Assembly: GCA_012932295.1 (NCBI GenBank)
Contig: JAAONU010000013.1
Location: forward strand, 42,422,627-42,486,626
Source: Cyclina sinensis
Taxonomy: Eukaryota > Mollusca > Bivalvia > Venerida > Veneridae
Direction of reading: 5' to 3'
Length of the DNA: 64,000 nucleotides
The position numbers and the translations under genes are program-made. The stretch's first letter is position 1. The number at the start of each line of letters is the position of its first letter. Positions 25,001 to 33,080 of this stretch are shown here, one piece after another. The notes beneath the pieces are model-generated. The model saw only the letters and a program-made list of their open reading frames with translations, was not told the DNA's origin and did not search any database.

Positions 25001-25001
25001 T
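7038..25001 (-). CDS. IRAK1: IRAK1/Pelle-type death-domain kinase with a long C-terminal tail
   Basis: Thirteen coding exons on the minus strand: 25001-24890, 17984-17799, 16772-16635, 16028-15826, 13993-13715, 13427-13360, 12316-12202, 11503-11388, 11095-10882, 10187-10113, 9900-9730, 9236-9173, 8401-7038. All phases match; 1034 aa. Death domain at about residues 12-105 (SWELL...LLWDWGT...TVRNLYDKL). Kinase at about 265-560: glycine loop GQGKYGEV at 282-289, Lys302 in CAIK, tyrosine gatekeeper in LVYQYM, catalytic loop HGDIKSSN (Asp403, Asn408), DLG at 421-423 where DFG is usual, and APE at 457-459. HGD and the kinase-like death-domain end (MRLL) favour IRAK1/Pelle over IRAK4. The protein should bind MyD88 complexes downstream of Toll/IL-1 receptors. 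Its tail of about 470 residues is far longer than Pelle's and holds six YxN motifs; no full PxExx(acidic/aromatic) TRAF6 motif is seen. Orthology versus IRAK4 is not settled without a tree. Confidence 0.93.
8540..8700 (+). repeat. SINE fragment (3' part of a tRNA-derived SINE)
   Basis: It shares 'agtgacattccacattcctc', 'gtgtgagta' and 'gcaagaacttgcttc'-like words with the fuller copy at 42090-42310. The tRNA-like head is mostly lost. It lies in the intron before the last IRAK exon. Confidence 0.65.
8880..9010 (-). repeat. tRNA-like SINE head, minus strand
   Basis: On the minus strand it reads like a tRNA-derived promoter: an A-box-like 'tagtaagagcattgg' and a B-box-like 'gagttcgaataacc'. Intronic in the IRAK gene. 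Degraded, so the family is uncertain. Confidence 0.45.
10345..10470 (-). repeat. tRNA-like SINE remnant, minus strand
   Basis: On the minus strand it reads 'tggctcaatagtctagagc' then 'gtgtttgaatcctgc', matching A-box and B-box spacing of RNA polymerase III promoters. Lies in the intron between IRAK exons 9 and 10. Confidence 0.45.
11625..11947 (+). repeat. 52-54-bp minisatellite in an IRAK intron
   Basis: Six nearly identical copies of 'caggtttagagattacaa(aa)' plus 'gagataaagtagtaggctga' plus 'cagacatcagtgta'. Copies start at 11627, 11681, 11733, 11787, 11841 and 11895; unit length alternates between 54 and 52 through an AA indel. Lies in the intron between IRAK exons 7 and 8. Confidence 0.92.
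12489..13095 (+). repeat. Dispersed repeat of the 'gggcaataactc' family
   Basis: Starts with 'aactagaactccgtgagttg' and 'gttgtctgacgatagcata'. It then has three internal diverged units of about 160 bp with 'attaagtatgaaaaattaca', 'gggcaataactc' and 'cctatgaagtttcaagtt'. The same family lies at 14085-15155 and 23585-24000, and inverted at 38092-38582. Intronic in the IRAK gene. Confidence 0.8.
14085..15155 (+). repeat. Dispersed repeat, same family, with inserted DNA
   Basis: Starts 'aaactagaactccgtaagtc' and ends 'tgactatagtcaggcaacac', the mirror of the start of the inverted copy at 38092. A block at about 14325-14690 does not match the family and looks like an insertion splitting the element. 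It lies in the intron between IRAK exons 4 and 5. Confidence 0.75.
15255..15712 (+). repeat. Dispersed repeat of the 'gggccataactcagcc' family
   Basis: Begins 'gagcgatcagtgatcacatg', contains 'gggccataactcagccaaaa' and 'ggtaccgatcaatcctgtaa', then a 'gacggacggacagatgacgg' tail and 'gtgatccctatatgttgc', ending near 'aggcgacaaaaaaa'. Two further copies lie at 19080-20005. Confidence 0.8.
17491..17806 (-). repeat. 31-bp minisatellite copying the IRAK exon-2 splice donor
   Basis: About ten copies of a 31-bp unit (minus strand 'gtatgcctacagtaatattt' plus 'gcaacatatag'). The copy nearest the exon spans the real exon/intron border (CATATAG|GTATGCC, exon end at 17799). Each further copy therefore repeats a donor-like AG|GTATGC. 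One unit at about 17730 has 4 extra bases. Confidence 0.92.
18819..18930 (+). repeat. Three-copy 37-bp tandem repeat
   Basis: Three copies of 'gaagtttcaagttttcacca' plus 'ctatattgtaacaacat'. Lies in the first coding intron of the IRAK gene. Confidence 0.8.
19080..20005 (+). repeat. Two adjacent copies of the 'gggccataactcagc' repeat family
   Basis: The first copy (about 19080-19600) starts 'ggtgatcagtgatcacatg' and ends in a GACA/GGAC microsatellite with 'gatccctatacgtc'. The second (about 19600-20005) starts internally and ends 'gacggacggacggacagaca', then 'gtgatccctatatgtcg' and 'ggtgacacaaaaa'. Lies in the 6.9-kb intron between IRAK exons 1 and 2. Confidence 0.8.
20006..23584. other. IRAK intron, nothing recognised
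   Basis: About 3.6 kb of AT-rich intron sequence between IRAK coding exons 1 and 2. I see no exon, no clear repeat family member and no structured RNA in it. Confidence 0.4.
23585..24000 (+). repeat. Dispersed repeat of the 'gggcaataactc' family
   Basis: Two internal units with 'gggcaataactcctaaattatgcaaaa'-type text (words shared with 12489-13095), 'gagatctatcaacc' and 'gttttgtgttgatatctct', followed by 'gacggacagacagatggac' and 'agccctttgggaagcataat'. Intronic in the IRAK gene. Confidence 0.75.
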
Positions 25002-25017
25002 TGTTGAGAGATAAAAC
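25002..25017 (-). other. 5' UTR part of IRAK coding exon 1
   Basis: Upstream of the start ATG (25001) the minus strand has a splice-acceptor-like 'aaattttgcag' ending at 25018, leaving a 16-nt leader. The start is supported by the death-domain frame that follows. This would splice to the candidate leader exon ending at 29670. Confidence 0.45.
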
Positions 25018-25202
25018 CTGCAAAATTTACATCCTCAATTTACACACATTAATGTAGCATGTAGTACTAACTGTCAACTTCTTCCGTGTGTAATTTGCGA
25101 TCTAAGGATTTGATTGGTTAATATTTCGATAACGTAAAATCCCCATTCGTTCTCTGTTGACTTCAATAGCTTAAAAAAGCTAGTTTGATGCGAACGGCCA
25201 AG

Positions 25203-25500
25203 TAGGAGCGGATGTGGTCCAGTGGTAAAGCGCTGGACTGGTATACCTGGGGTCCCGAGTTCGATCTCCCGCTCCTCCACTAACATTACTAATAGTCTTT
25301 CGGATGAGACGTTAAACTGAGGTCCCATGTAGCAGTGCTATACACTGAGCATGTAAAAGAACCATGGGTTTCTCTGGATGCTTTCTGTATCTTGCACTAC
25401 ACCCATAATATAAAATAACTAATCTCTTCAGGGGGCGTCGGTCATATGGGCAGCCGGTACCGACGGTAAATAAGCTCAAATAGATAGATAGAACAGCCAA
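25203..25500 (+). repeat. tRNA-derived SINE with intact acceptor-stem pairing
   Basis: The head at 25205-25275 has 7-bp complementary ends (GGAGCGG with CCGCTCC), an A-box-like 'tggtccagtggt', a B-box-like 'gagttcgatctc', and a T then CCA directly after the stem. The T-arm is shortened, so this is not a working tRNA gene. The body has 'cggatgagacgttaaactga' and 'cactgagcatgtaaaagaac', words shared with the copy at 62640-62890. These resemble the conserved central domains of metazoan SINEs, but I cannot name the family with certainty. The tail is a short 'tagatagataga' repeat. Confidence 0.8.
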
Positions 25501-25614
25501 TTCTCTCTCATATCTACTGATTATTATATAAATGCAAATAAAAAAATGGCAAAGAGATGGCATTTCAGACAAATTGAAGGGATTTTTTTGATGAGCTTAC
25601 CATAAAAAACTACT

Positions 25615-26875
25615 GAGTAAATAACTCTATTAACGGACGACGTGTTTCACAGCGTTCGATCATCGGAGCTCTTTTATTTAATATATTTATTAAAGATATA
25701 TTTAATTTTGTACAAGATGGTGACCTATATATTTATGCAAATGATAAAACCATGTCATTTAAAAGCAAAACGTTCAGTACCTTAGTAAAAGCTCTGGAAA
25801 ACGATAGTATAAATTTGATTAAATTGTTGAAAGATAACTACTTGAAAGCCAATCCCGACGAATTTCAGGCTATTTCTTTTAGGAAGGAAAACAAAACAAT
25901 AAATAAATAATTCAATTGATCTTGGAGGTGTTATTATCAAATGTGAATACAATGTAAAGCTGCTTGGTGTAACTTTTGATTTTATGCTTAATTCTGATAT
26001 AGAAAACATATGCGAAAAGGCTGCAAGGCAGTTTTATGTTATGAAAAGAATAGGAAAAATGTTAATGTCAAACCTTAACTATTGCCCTTAAAATGGCACT
26101 TTCCAGGAGAACTCAATACTACAAAAATAGAAAAACTGCAGGAAAGAGCACTCCGTTTTATGATAATGTAAGCTCTTTACTGTAACGTTCTGGGCTGCCA
26201 GACGAATAAGAAGTGCAGCTTTGAAAGTATTGAAAATTTTAAAAAAATATACACCTATAGTTACCTACACGATATTATTTCTTATAATATCATTAATATA
26301 ATGTTAAGTACACGAATTGTTTGGAACTACCTCAACCAAGAACTGAAAGGTGTGACAGAAACTCATTTCGCTACTCAGCAGCCAAGATGTGGAACTCGCT
26401 GCCGTACTCATTTAGACAGTGTTCCTCGTTAGTCAATTTAGATGCCTTATTTGAAGCTGGAATCCCGAGTGTAGCTGCTCTGCATGTGTCGGGTAGAGAG
26501 AGGGTCGGGCATCTTGGTTGGTGGTAGACATATATGTTGTTGTATACCTTGCTTTCATTTAATCCCCTCTAGTGTAGTCATGTATTTAATTTATATTGCA
26601 TGTGTTCTTAATTGTAGCAATTCAGATATAACTTTTAGTTGCTTCTCCCAGTTTACTTGTTGCACGCTGTTATGTATTAGTGAGGAAGATGTTGACCAAT
26701 TTTTCTTGCCTTAAGTTAATCTTAATACTATGTCTTTTACAGTTTTTGACAGCATAACATCATTAGATATAATTTTAGTCAGCAACTTTCCCACTTAACC
26801 AAATTCTTTTCCTTCTCTTCTTCTGACGCTGTCTGTCGGTATGTGTTAAACCAAAGACATAATAATAATAGCTTT
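25615..26875 (+). pseudogene. Dead LINE retrotransposon (reverse transcriptase 3' half)
   Basis: A degraded non-LTR retrotransposon. At about 25640-25910 it reads as the middle of a reverse transcriptase: 'SIIGALLFNIFIKDI' (family: G-S-x-L-G-P-L-L-F-N-I-F-I-N-D-L) and then 'YIYANDKT', where the catalytic Y-A-D-D box has become YAND. After a stop the frame continues as 'KLLGVTFDFML...ICEKAARQFYVMKRI'. A later frame at 26321-26527 has the usual LINE C-terminus 'RSFxYSAAKMWNSLPYSFRQ'-like pattern. Frameshifts, stops and the lost catalytic Asp show it cannot work. The 3' end runs into 'aaagacataataataatag', an ATA-rich tail at about 26875. Confidence 0.85.
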
Positions 26876-26959
26876 ATATGTCTTTAGTTAAACCGAGACC
26901 CAATAAATCGGTGTCTCGAGCCAACCAATACCAGCACTAAAAGCACAGATAAAGATATG

Positions 26960-27060
26960 CTAACAAAATCGATCCTTTGGCGTAAAGGTCTAGAGAGTTC
27001 ATTTTCATGTAACTTATGACCTGTCGGGCACGGGTTTGAATCCCTTAGGTCTAGAATTTT
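26960..27060 (+). repeat. tRNA-like SINE remnant
   Basis: Contains 'ggcgtaaaggtctagagag' and 'acgggtttgaatcccttag', which fit A-box and B-box elements. Short and degraded. Confidence 0.4.
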
Positions 27061-27289
27061 ATTTTTGCACTGCACCTTTGTGTTGAAGTTCATAGAAAGG
27101 AAATTCTTTTGGGATGTAGCGCGTATGTGGAGCGGAGTCACCCCTGGGTATCCGAGGATGGCAGCTCCCAAACGTTTGTAATGAACCTGTAAACGTTTCA
27201 GATGTAGAAATTGAATTTGTTATTATAAATGATGACTTTTGATGAGGATAATTGCTTCGATTTGAAAACACACAGCACAGGGAAATCGT

Positions 27290-27870
27290 TTTTTTATGCC
27301 CCACCATTTTTTGAGAGAAAGGGGATGGGGGATACACATGTATAGATTTGCCCTTGTCCGACAGTGCCACTGTCCGTACGTAGATCAGTTTGTGTCGCGT
27401 TTAGCTCCAAACGTATAACTGCTAGAGCCATGAAACTGTCTAAGTACTGCTGTCATCAGCACGAGAACTTATGCACCTGTATATTTTGATGAAAATTTAT
27501 CGGAGATCGACACAGTTATGCCCCCCGATTAAGCAAAATAAAAAAAAAGTTTAGACTTGTGTCGCGTGTAACTCCAAACGTATAACTGCTAGAGCCATGG
27601 CACTTTCTAAAAATTGTTGTCAGCAAGTGAACATACGCACCTGGGTATTTTGACGCAAATTTATAGGATATCGACAGAGTCATGCCCCCTGATTAAGCAA
27701 AAAGTAGCATTTTTAAACTTGTGTCGCGTGTAATCCAAACGTATAAATGCTAGAGCCATGAAACTTTCTAAGAATAGTTGTCAGCATGTGAATTTATGCA
27801 TCTGGGTACTTTACTTTAGATCAGCAGAGTTATGCCCCTGATTAGGCAAAAATTAACATTTTTAGACGCC
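27290..27870 (+). repeat. Dispersed repeat with three ~165-bp units
   Basis: Starts 'atgccccaccattttttgag' and then repeats three times 'gtgtcgcgtgtaactccaaa', 'cgtataactgctagagccat' and 'agttatgccccctgattaagc'-like words. Intergenic between IRAK and the Slob-like gene. Confidence 0.75.
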
Positions 27871-28237
27871 TTAATGTTAAGAACAATGTTTATATACACC
27901 TTTAATTGTACAGGAGATTTTGTGACAATACAGCGAAATGTGGGGGCATCTCTTATTAATAACTGTTTTGCTTTGGTTTTCCGCGCCAGTTTGCGAAAAG
28001 CTGGTTTGATTGCGAATCCCTCCGGGTTCTTCTTATGCATTACATTCTTTCTGTTTAGGTCGAAAGTTCAAAGCCTATTTGAATACATTATCTTTTCGTC
28101 CAATTCATGTGATGTGTACACTATGTATAAAGTCACTTACTTGTGTAAAAAACATAGCTCTTCCATGTATAGAAATCAACTATACAGAACTGAAGAGAAA
28201 GAAATGACTCATTAACAGTGAAGTGAACAGATGATTT

Positions 28238-29545
28238 AAGTACAACAAGAGGGCCAGGTGGTCCTCGTCGCTCCTCTGAAATGTGTGGTACGAGGTCAAA
28301 CGAACACACTGCCACAAAACAAGTTTACAAAAGTTGGTAATTGAAACAGCATATATGTGGTCTAAATTTTAAGCTTGTAGTATAAAAACCAATTATGAAG
28401 GTCAATATGAATGCAAGTGAACCTTGGAAATGGCCAATATTTATCAACGGGCCACGATTTGAAAAATCTTGGAAGATACCCATTAGATTATACTATAAAT
28501 CAAATATCTAGAGCATACTAAAAACTGCAGCTGACCTTTTTGGTCAGGTGAACTAAAATATGTCAGACAGATCTAAACTATAAGCAGATCACGTGTGATG
28601 TTTCACTGGAAACTCTTTGGCAATGGACTGACTTACTGAACAAAAGATTGATATAAGAACACGTTCAAACTTTGTTTGTGGAGGATACATTTTACCCTGG
28701 TAGCCATGCTTTTAATTTATCAAAATTTCTTGAATAATCTTTAGTGTAAGAGCATCTAAGAAAGGTTTTTTGCAAAATAATACTGGAGTCTTTCAAGTGC
28801 CCTCTATATTGTACAAAAAGATTTGAAAGAGATGGACAACATCAGGACTGCAAAGTCAATCATTTGCTGGTCCAGAAAACTGCATTTTTGCATTTTACTT
28901 GTCCATGGACAAGCGAATATTGATCATCTAATTTCTGTCAGTTAGTAAATGAGTGATCAACACAGTAACCCAGTTTCGGATTAGCCCAAGAGTCCATCAA
29001 AGCAAACAATCTGAATAATTTTTCATTCCGAGTTGATAAAATGTGACTTCTTGTGTATAATAAAAGGTTTTCCTGATTTGACCCGGTGAGCTAGTTTCTG
29101 ATCCCACGTGACCCAGTTTTAAAATCGTCCAATCAAGGCAAATATTCTGACCGTTTCATTTAAAACGGGTCAAAAAGTGTTACCTCTAGAGTGTTATCTA
29201 CGATATCAAGGTTTTCCTATGATTTTACCCAGTGACATAGTTTGTGACCCCGCTTGACTCCGATTTTGTATTTCTTCAAGGTTTTATTGAGTTGAATAAT
29301 CTTGTCGTATTTCGTGAAGTTCTGATAAAAAAGATATGATTTCTAGAGTGAAAAACAGTGCATTTTTTATTTGAAACCAGTGACCTTGTTCTTAATTACA
29401 TGTGACATAGTTTCGAACTCGTTCGAGATTTTATCGAGGCTAACATTTTGACCAAGTTTCATTAGATCTGAAGTGTTTATAAGCAAAATGTGAACGGACG
29501 ACGGACGGACAAACGACCGACAAAAAAAATACTAAAAGAACACCT
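28238..29545 (+). repeat. Dispersed repeat, 'acaagagggccag' family
   Basis: Starts 'acaagagggccaggtggtcc' and ends 'gaacggacgacggacggaca' followed by 'aacaccttggcacttcgtgc'. Internal units hold 'tgacctagtttctgatccca' and 'acctctagagtgttat' words as in 3946-4722. Diverged. Confidence 0.7.
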
Positions 29546-29669
29546 TGGCACTTCGTGCCTGAATAGCTTAAACTGTACTTACCGGTACAAGCAGTAGTAA
29601 ATCTGTATTCCTAAACTGCTGTAATTGAACATAAAAGTTCTTTTTTAAAGGTTATTTACACTAACTTAC

Positions 29670-29760
29670 CTTTCCTTTTTGGAGCATAAAGCTTCAGTGA
29701 AGCTCTTCTTTTAACTGCGTAATTGCCTGTCCTTCACAAGTTGTATTGGTTTCAACCTTC
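29670..29760 (-). other. Candidate IRAK 5' leader exon
   Basis: On the minus strand the sequence 'gctccaaaaaggaaag' is followed at 29669 by a perfect donor (AAAG|GTAAGT). No long frame is present. It could be the non-coding first exon of the IRAK transcript, splicing to the acceptor at 25018. The 5' end of this exon is unknown; the 29760 limit is arbitrary. Evidence is one strong donor plus position. Confidence 0.35.
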
Positions 29761-30675
29761 TTAGTTTATTGTTGTATGCCAGGACTGTTCATAATATATC
29801 GAATTCATCAATGCAATGCATCAATTACATACTGACTTGATGATACCCAAGTTTAAACAAGAACAATTTAAACAAGATTATGCCCTTTTTTAAATGCGGA
29901 TGAGTATAACACTTGAGACACTTCCTCTTACACACTTTCCGTTAGCCTGCGTGTCACTTGGAAGAGACAAGAAAATATTTAAGTAACTTTGCCATTGCCA
30001 TTGACTATATATTTTAGTAACATTTAAATGTCTTATATGCTTCTACAAAAGCTTTTTGTGAAAATTTGCATACATTTTGGATCCGTGCGAACTTCCAAGA
30101 AAGATATCCAGGTTGCTGCATAGTATACAACGTAAGCTATTCTAAGTAGCATTTTTCCTGATTACACTCCATTATTTCTTATAAAAGTGTATTTCATCCA
30201 GCTAATGGCAAGTTGAATGAACCTATTCATTTTATTCAATCGAAGACCTAAAATACCAAAGATTCGAAACTCCTGTATACGCCAAATAAATACCCTGTTA
30301 ACTTACGCGGCAAGTCAACTTTTTGTCCAAAAACTAAATGACCTGTAAAAAGCTAGAAGTCAGTACCATATTATAGATTGACCATTTCGAAATAAAAGAA
30401 GAAGTTTTACTTTATTATTTTTTTTTAGATCGCACACAATCGATCCAGTGCTACTAAGGTTATTACAAATCACCTATCAACGACCAAAATATTCTACCTA
30501 CCACCAAAACAAATAGTTCTATCGATTCAAGCATTTGAAATAACACTTACCTACTTAAAAGTTCAGTGATCATTTAGCTATATAGAAATTACCCAATTCT
30601 TTATCTTTCTTACCATCGTGGTTTGAGAGAAAGTTGTTTTTGATTTTCTATTTGTTTTACAATTTTCTGTTTAAT

Positions 30676-31856
30676 ATGGAATGCGGGTTGCATGGGACAT
30701 GCCACTTGCTACTTGCCATTTGCCACTTGCTAGTTGCTACTTGCCAGTTGCTAATTGCCGCTTGCCAGTTGCAGTTTGCCACTTACTATTTGTCATTTGA
30801 TATCTGCCATTTGCAACTTGCTAGTTGCTACTTGTCATTTGCCACTTGCTAGTTGCTACTTGCTATTTGCCATTTGTTACTTGCTAGTTGCCAGTTGCTA
30901 CTTGCCATTTGCTACTTGCTACTTGCAAGTTGTCACTTGTTAGTTGCTTTTGCTACTTGCTTGTTGTTATACTTTTATTGGATCGCTTTTTACTGTGTGA
31001 AAACGAACCGGATATTGTTACGTGATTGAATCATTTCATAAAGAAAGTGCTGTGCAATAACACATCGTTTATGTATTTTTTTCGAATTAGACCGACTGAA
31101 AATGTAGACCATTTTTAAATGATATTTTACATATAATGGAGGAGGCACCGTGATCCAGGGATAGAGCGCAGGGTTACGGATCCGGAAGTCTTGGGTTCGA
31201 ATCTCGTCAGAGGTGAGATTGTCTCACGATCTTCACATTACTCCACGCTGCCCGAATGTCGGTATGGAAATCAGGAAGCATACATCGAGCGTTATGAATA
31301 TAATTTGTAAGAATTTGAATCACAATCGATGTAAAATAATGTGAGTCTGATAAATTAAACATGTAATCGTATTGCTAGTTGTTACTTGCTATTTGCCAGT
31401 TGGTACTTGCCAGTTGCTATTTTCCACTTGCCGCTTGCTAGTTGACATTTGCTAATTACTACTTGCTAGTTACCAGCTGCTACATGTCAGCTGCTTTTTG
31501 CCACTCGCTATTGGTATTTGCAACTTGCTAGATTTCACTTGCTGTTTGCTACTTGTGTCTTGCTAGTTGCTTCTTGCTATTTGTTACTTGCCATTTGCTA
31601 GTTGCTATTGGCCGTTTGCTATACTTTGACTGGATCCCTTTTCAATGTATGAAAACGAAACTTGACATGGTTACGTGATTTCATAAAGAAATGGCTAACA
31701 GTTACGACATAGTTGCTTTATGGCCGAAAGTACAAATCTTATTGTATATTTCCCGCTCTTTTTGACGGTGATTGAGAAACAAACGGACTGGCAAGTAGCA
31801 ACTAGCAAGTGGCAAATGGCAAGTAGCAAGTGGCATGTCCCATCCCGCATTCCATA
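30676..31856. mobile_element. Fold-back element with ~65-bp inverted ends and heptamer arrays
   Basis: The left end (from 30676, 'atggaatgcgggttgcatgg' and on through 'acatgccacttgctacttgc') is the reverse complement of the right end (31787-31855), differing by a 4-nt insertion over about 65 bp. Both ends are flanked by GTTTAAT (30669-30675 and 31857-31863), a candidate target duplication. Inside, 30700-30960 and 31375-31620 are arrays of a heptamer (YTTGCYA variants), each followed by a related spacer ('ggatc', 'gaaaacgaa', 'gttacgtgatt', 'catttcataaagaaa'). A tRNA-like SINE sits in the middle. No transposase is encoded, so it would be non-autonomous. Confidence 0.8.
31135..31330 (+). repeat. 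tRNA-derived SINE inside the fold-back element
   Basis: Has A-box-like 'tgatccagggatagagcg' and a near-perfect B-box 'ggttcgaatctc' at 31194-31205. The 3' part 'cacattactccacgctgccc' and 'gaatgtcggtatggaaatca' is compatible with the SINE body near 42170-42250. Confidence 0.7.
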
Positions 31857-33021
31857 GTTTAATGTTCTATGTACGGCAGTTATACAAAGCCATTTCTATT
31901 TTTAGAATATATGTTATTCATTGTCTGCTTGCCTACCTATGTGTGTTCCGGTCATAACCTGGCCAACGATTCAGGAAAGCAGTAAACATTATACTTTGAT
32001 ATTTTAGATGTAGATAACAGCGACCGCTTTGCTTTGACTATTTTTTCTTAATTATTGATATATTTGGTTATACTTACCTATATTTTAATCTCTAAAGCGG
32101 ACTTACTTTGCAAAAACGATATAGCACAGTCTGCATGAGAAACTTCAATGTGGAGACAAAAACAATCGATCCATCAATTTTGTAAACTTTGATATGTTAA
32201 AGTAATCCTTTTTTAAGCAGTCAAGATGCAGATATAATGACTAATTCCAAACATACCTTACTACACAGATGGCTTTCTCTAAGCATGGAACTTTATCATT
32301 TCTGGTACGATTTCGTTGAGTAATGTGTCTTTTTGTAAACTATGCTGCATAATGCAATTTGTTTTCATCCTAATTAAATTTTTAATATTTTTGAAGATAT
32401 TTGATATATAAAATAATCGAGATTTTGCGAGTTCTTATCCATTTGCCGTGAGATTCTGTAAGATTGACACAAGTAGCCAGTCTGTGGTATTTAGGTTTTG
32501 ATTTTAAATGCATGATCAAAATTCCTAGACAAACTACACTGAGCATTTTTTTTATAAAATTTTCAACTAAATGACTTCAGCGGGATTTTCAGCATACATA
32601 TCTTCAACCCTCTACATGTACATGTCAAAATAAAAAAAGCGGTCACGTTAAGACTGTTGATAAAAAATCTCTTGTAGTATTCTCTCCTTCATTCTTCGGA
32701 AAAGACATCTGCCGACACATGTTAACCATAGCTGGATTTCAACTATATTTACATATATGAACTTTTTTAAGAAATTATTTTTTTCTTACTCTTACTTTAT
32801 TTAGATATAAATGGAATTGCATCGATTTAACATGTCTAAATGTAATGAAAAAAAAGTAACTTGAAAAACGTTTAACATTTTATTTTTTTTACTTTCGACC
32901 ATCATAACGTGACATGCCTGCCGGCAGTGATTACTGTACATACCGAAAGTACTGGAAGGGAAGTAACCGCTGCGTGGAGTTTGTGTTGATAACTTAACAA
33001 CAAAAGGCTACTGAAGTGTTC

Positions 33022-33029
33022 TATAAATA
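33022..33029 (+). promoter_or_regulatory. TATA-like box upstream of the Slob-like gene
   Basis: TATAAATA lies 52 bp before the start ATG at 33081. If used, transcription would start near 33053, giving a very short leader and skipping the upstream ATG at 33035. Position fits but the word is common in AT-rich DNA. Confidence 0.35.
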
Positions 33030-33080
33030 GAATTATGGGAAACCCGGAGTTACCACGTGATGTGTCACATGCTGCTGAAA

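Noticed and set aside
25205..25279. A functional tRNA gene
   Set aside because: The acceptor stem pairs but the T-arm is shortened and the D-arm pairs poorly; a SINE body follows directly.
27832..28215. 127-codon plus-strand frame
   Set aside because: Overlaps repeat units, has no recognisable domain, no splice context and odd composition.
30634..30943. Overlapping frames rich in Cys, Leu and Ala
   Set aside because: They are translations of the heptamer array in the fold-back element.
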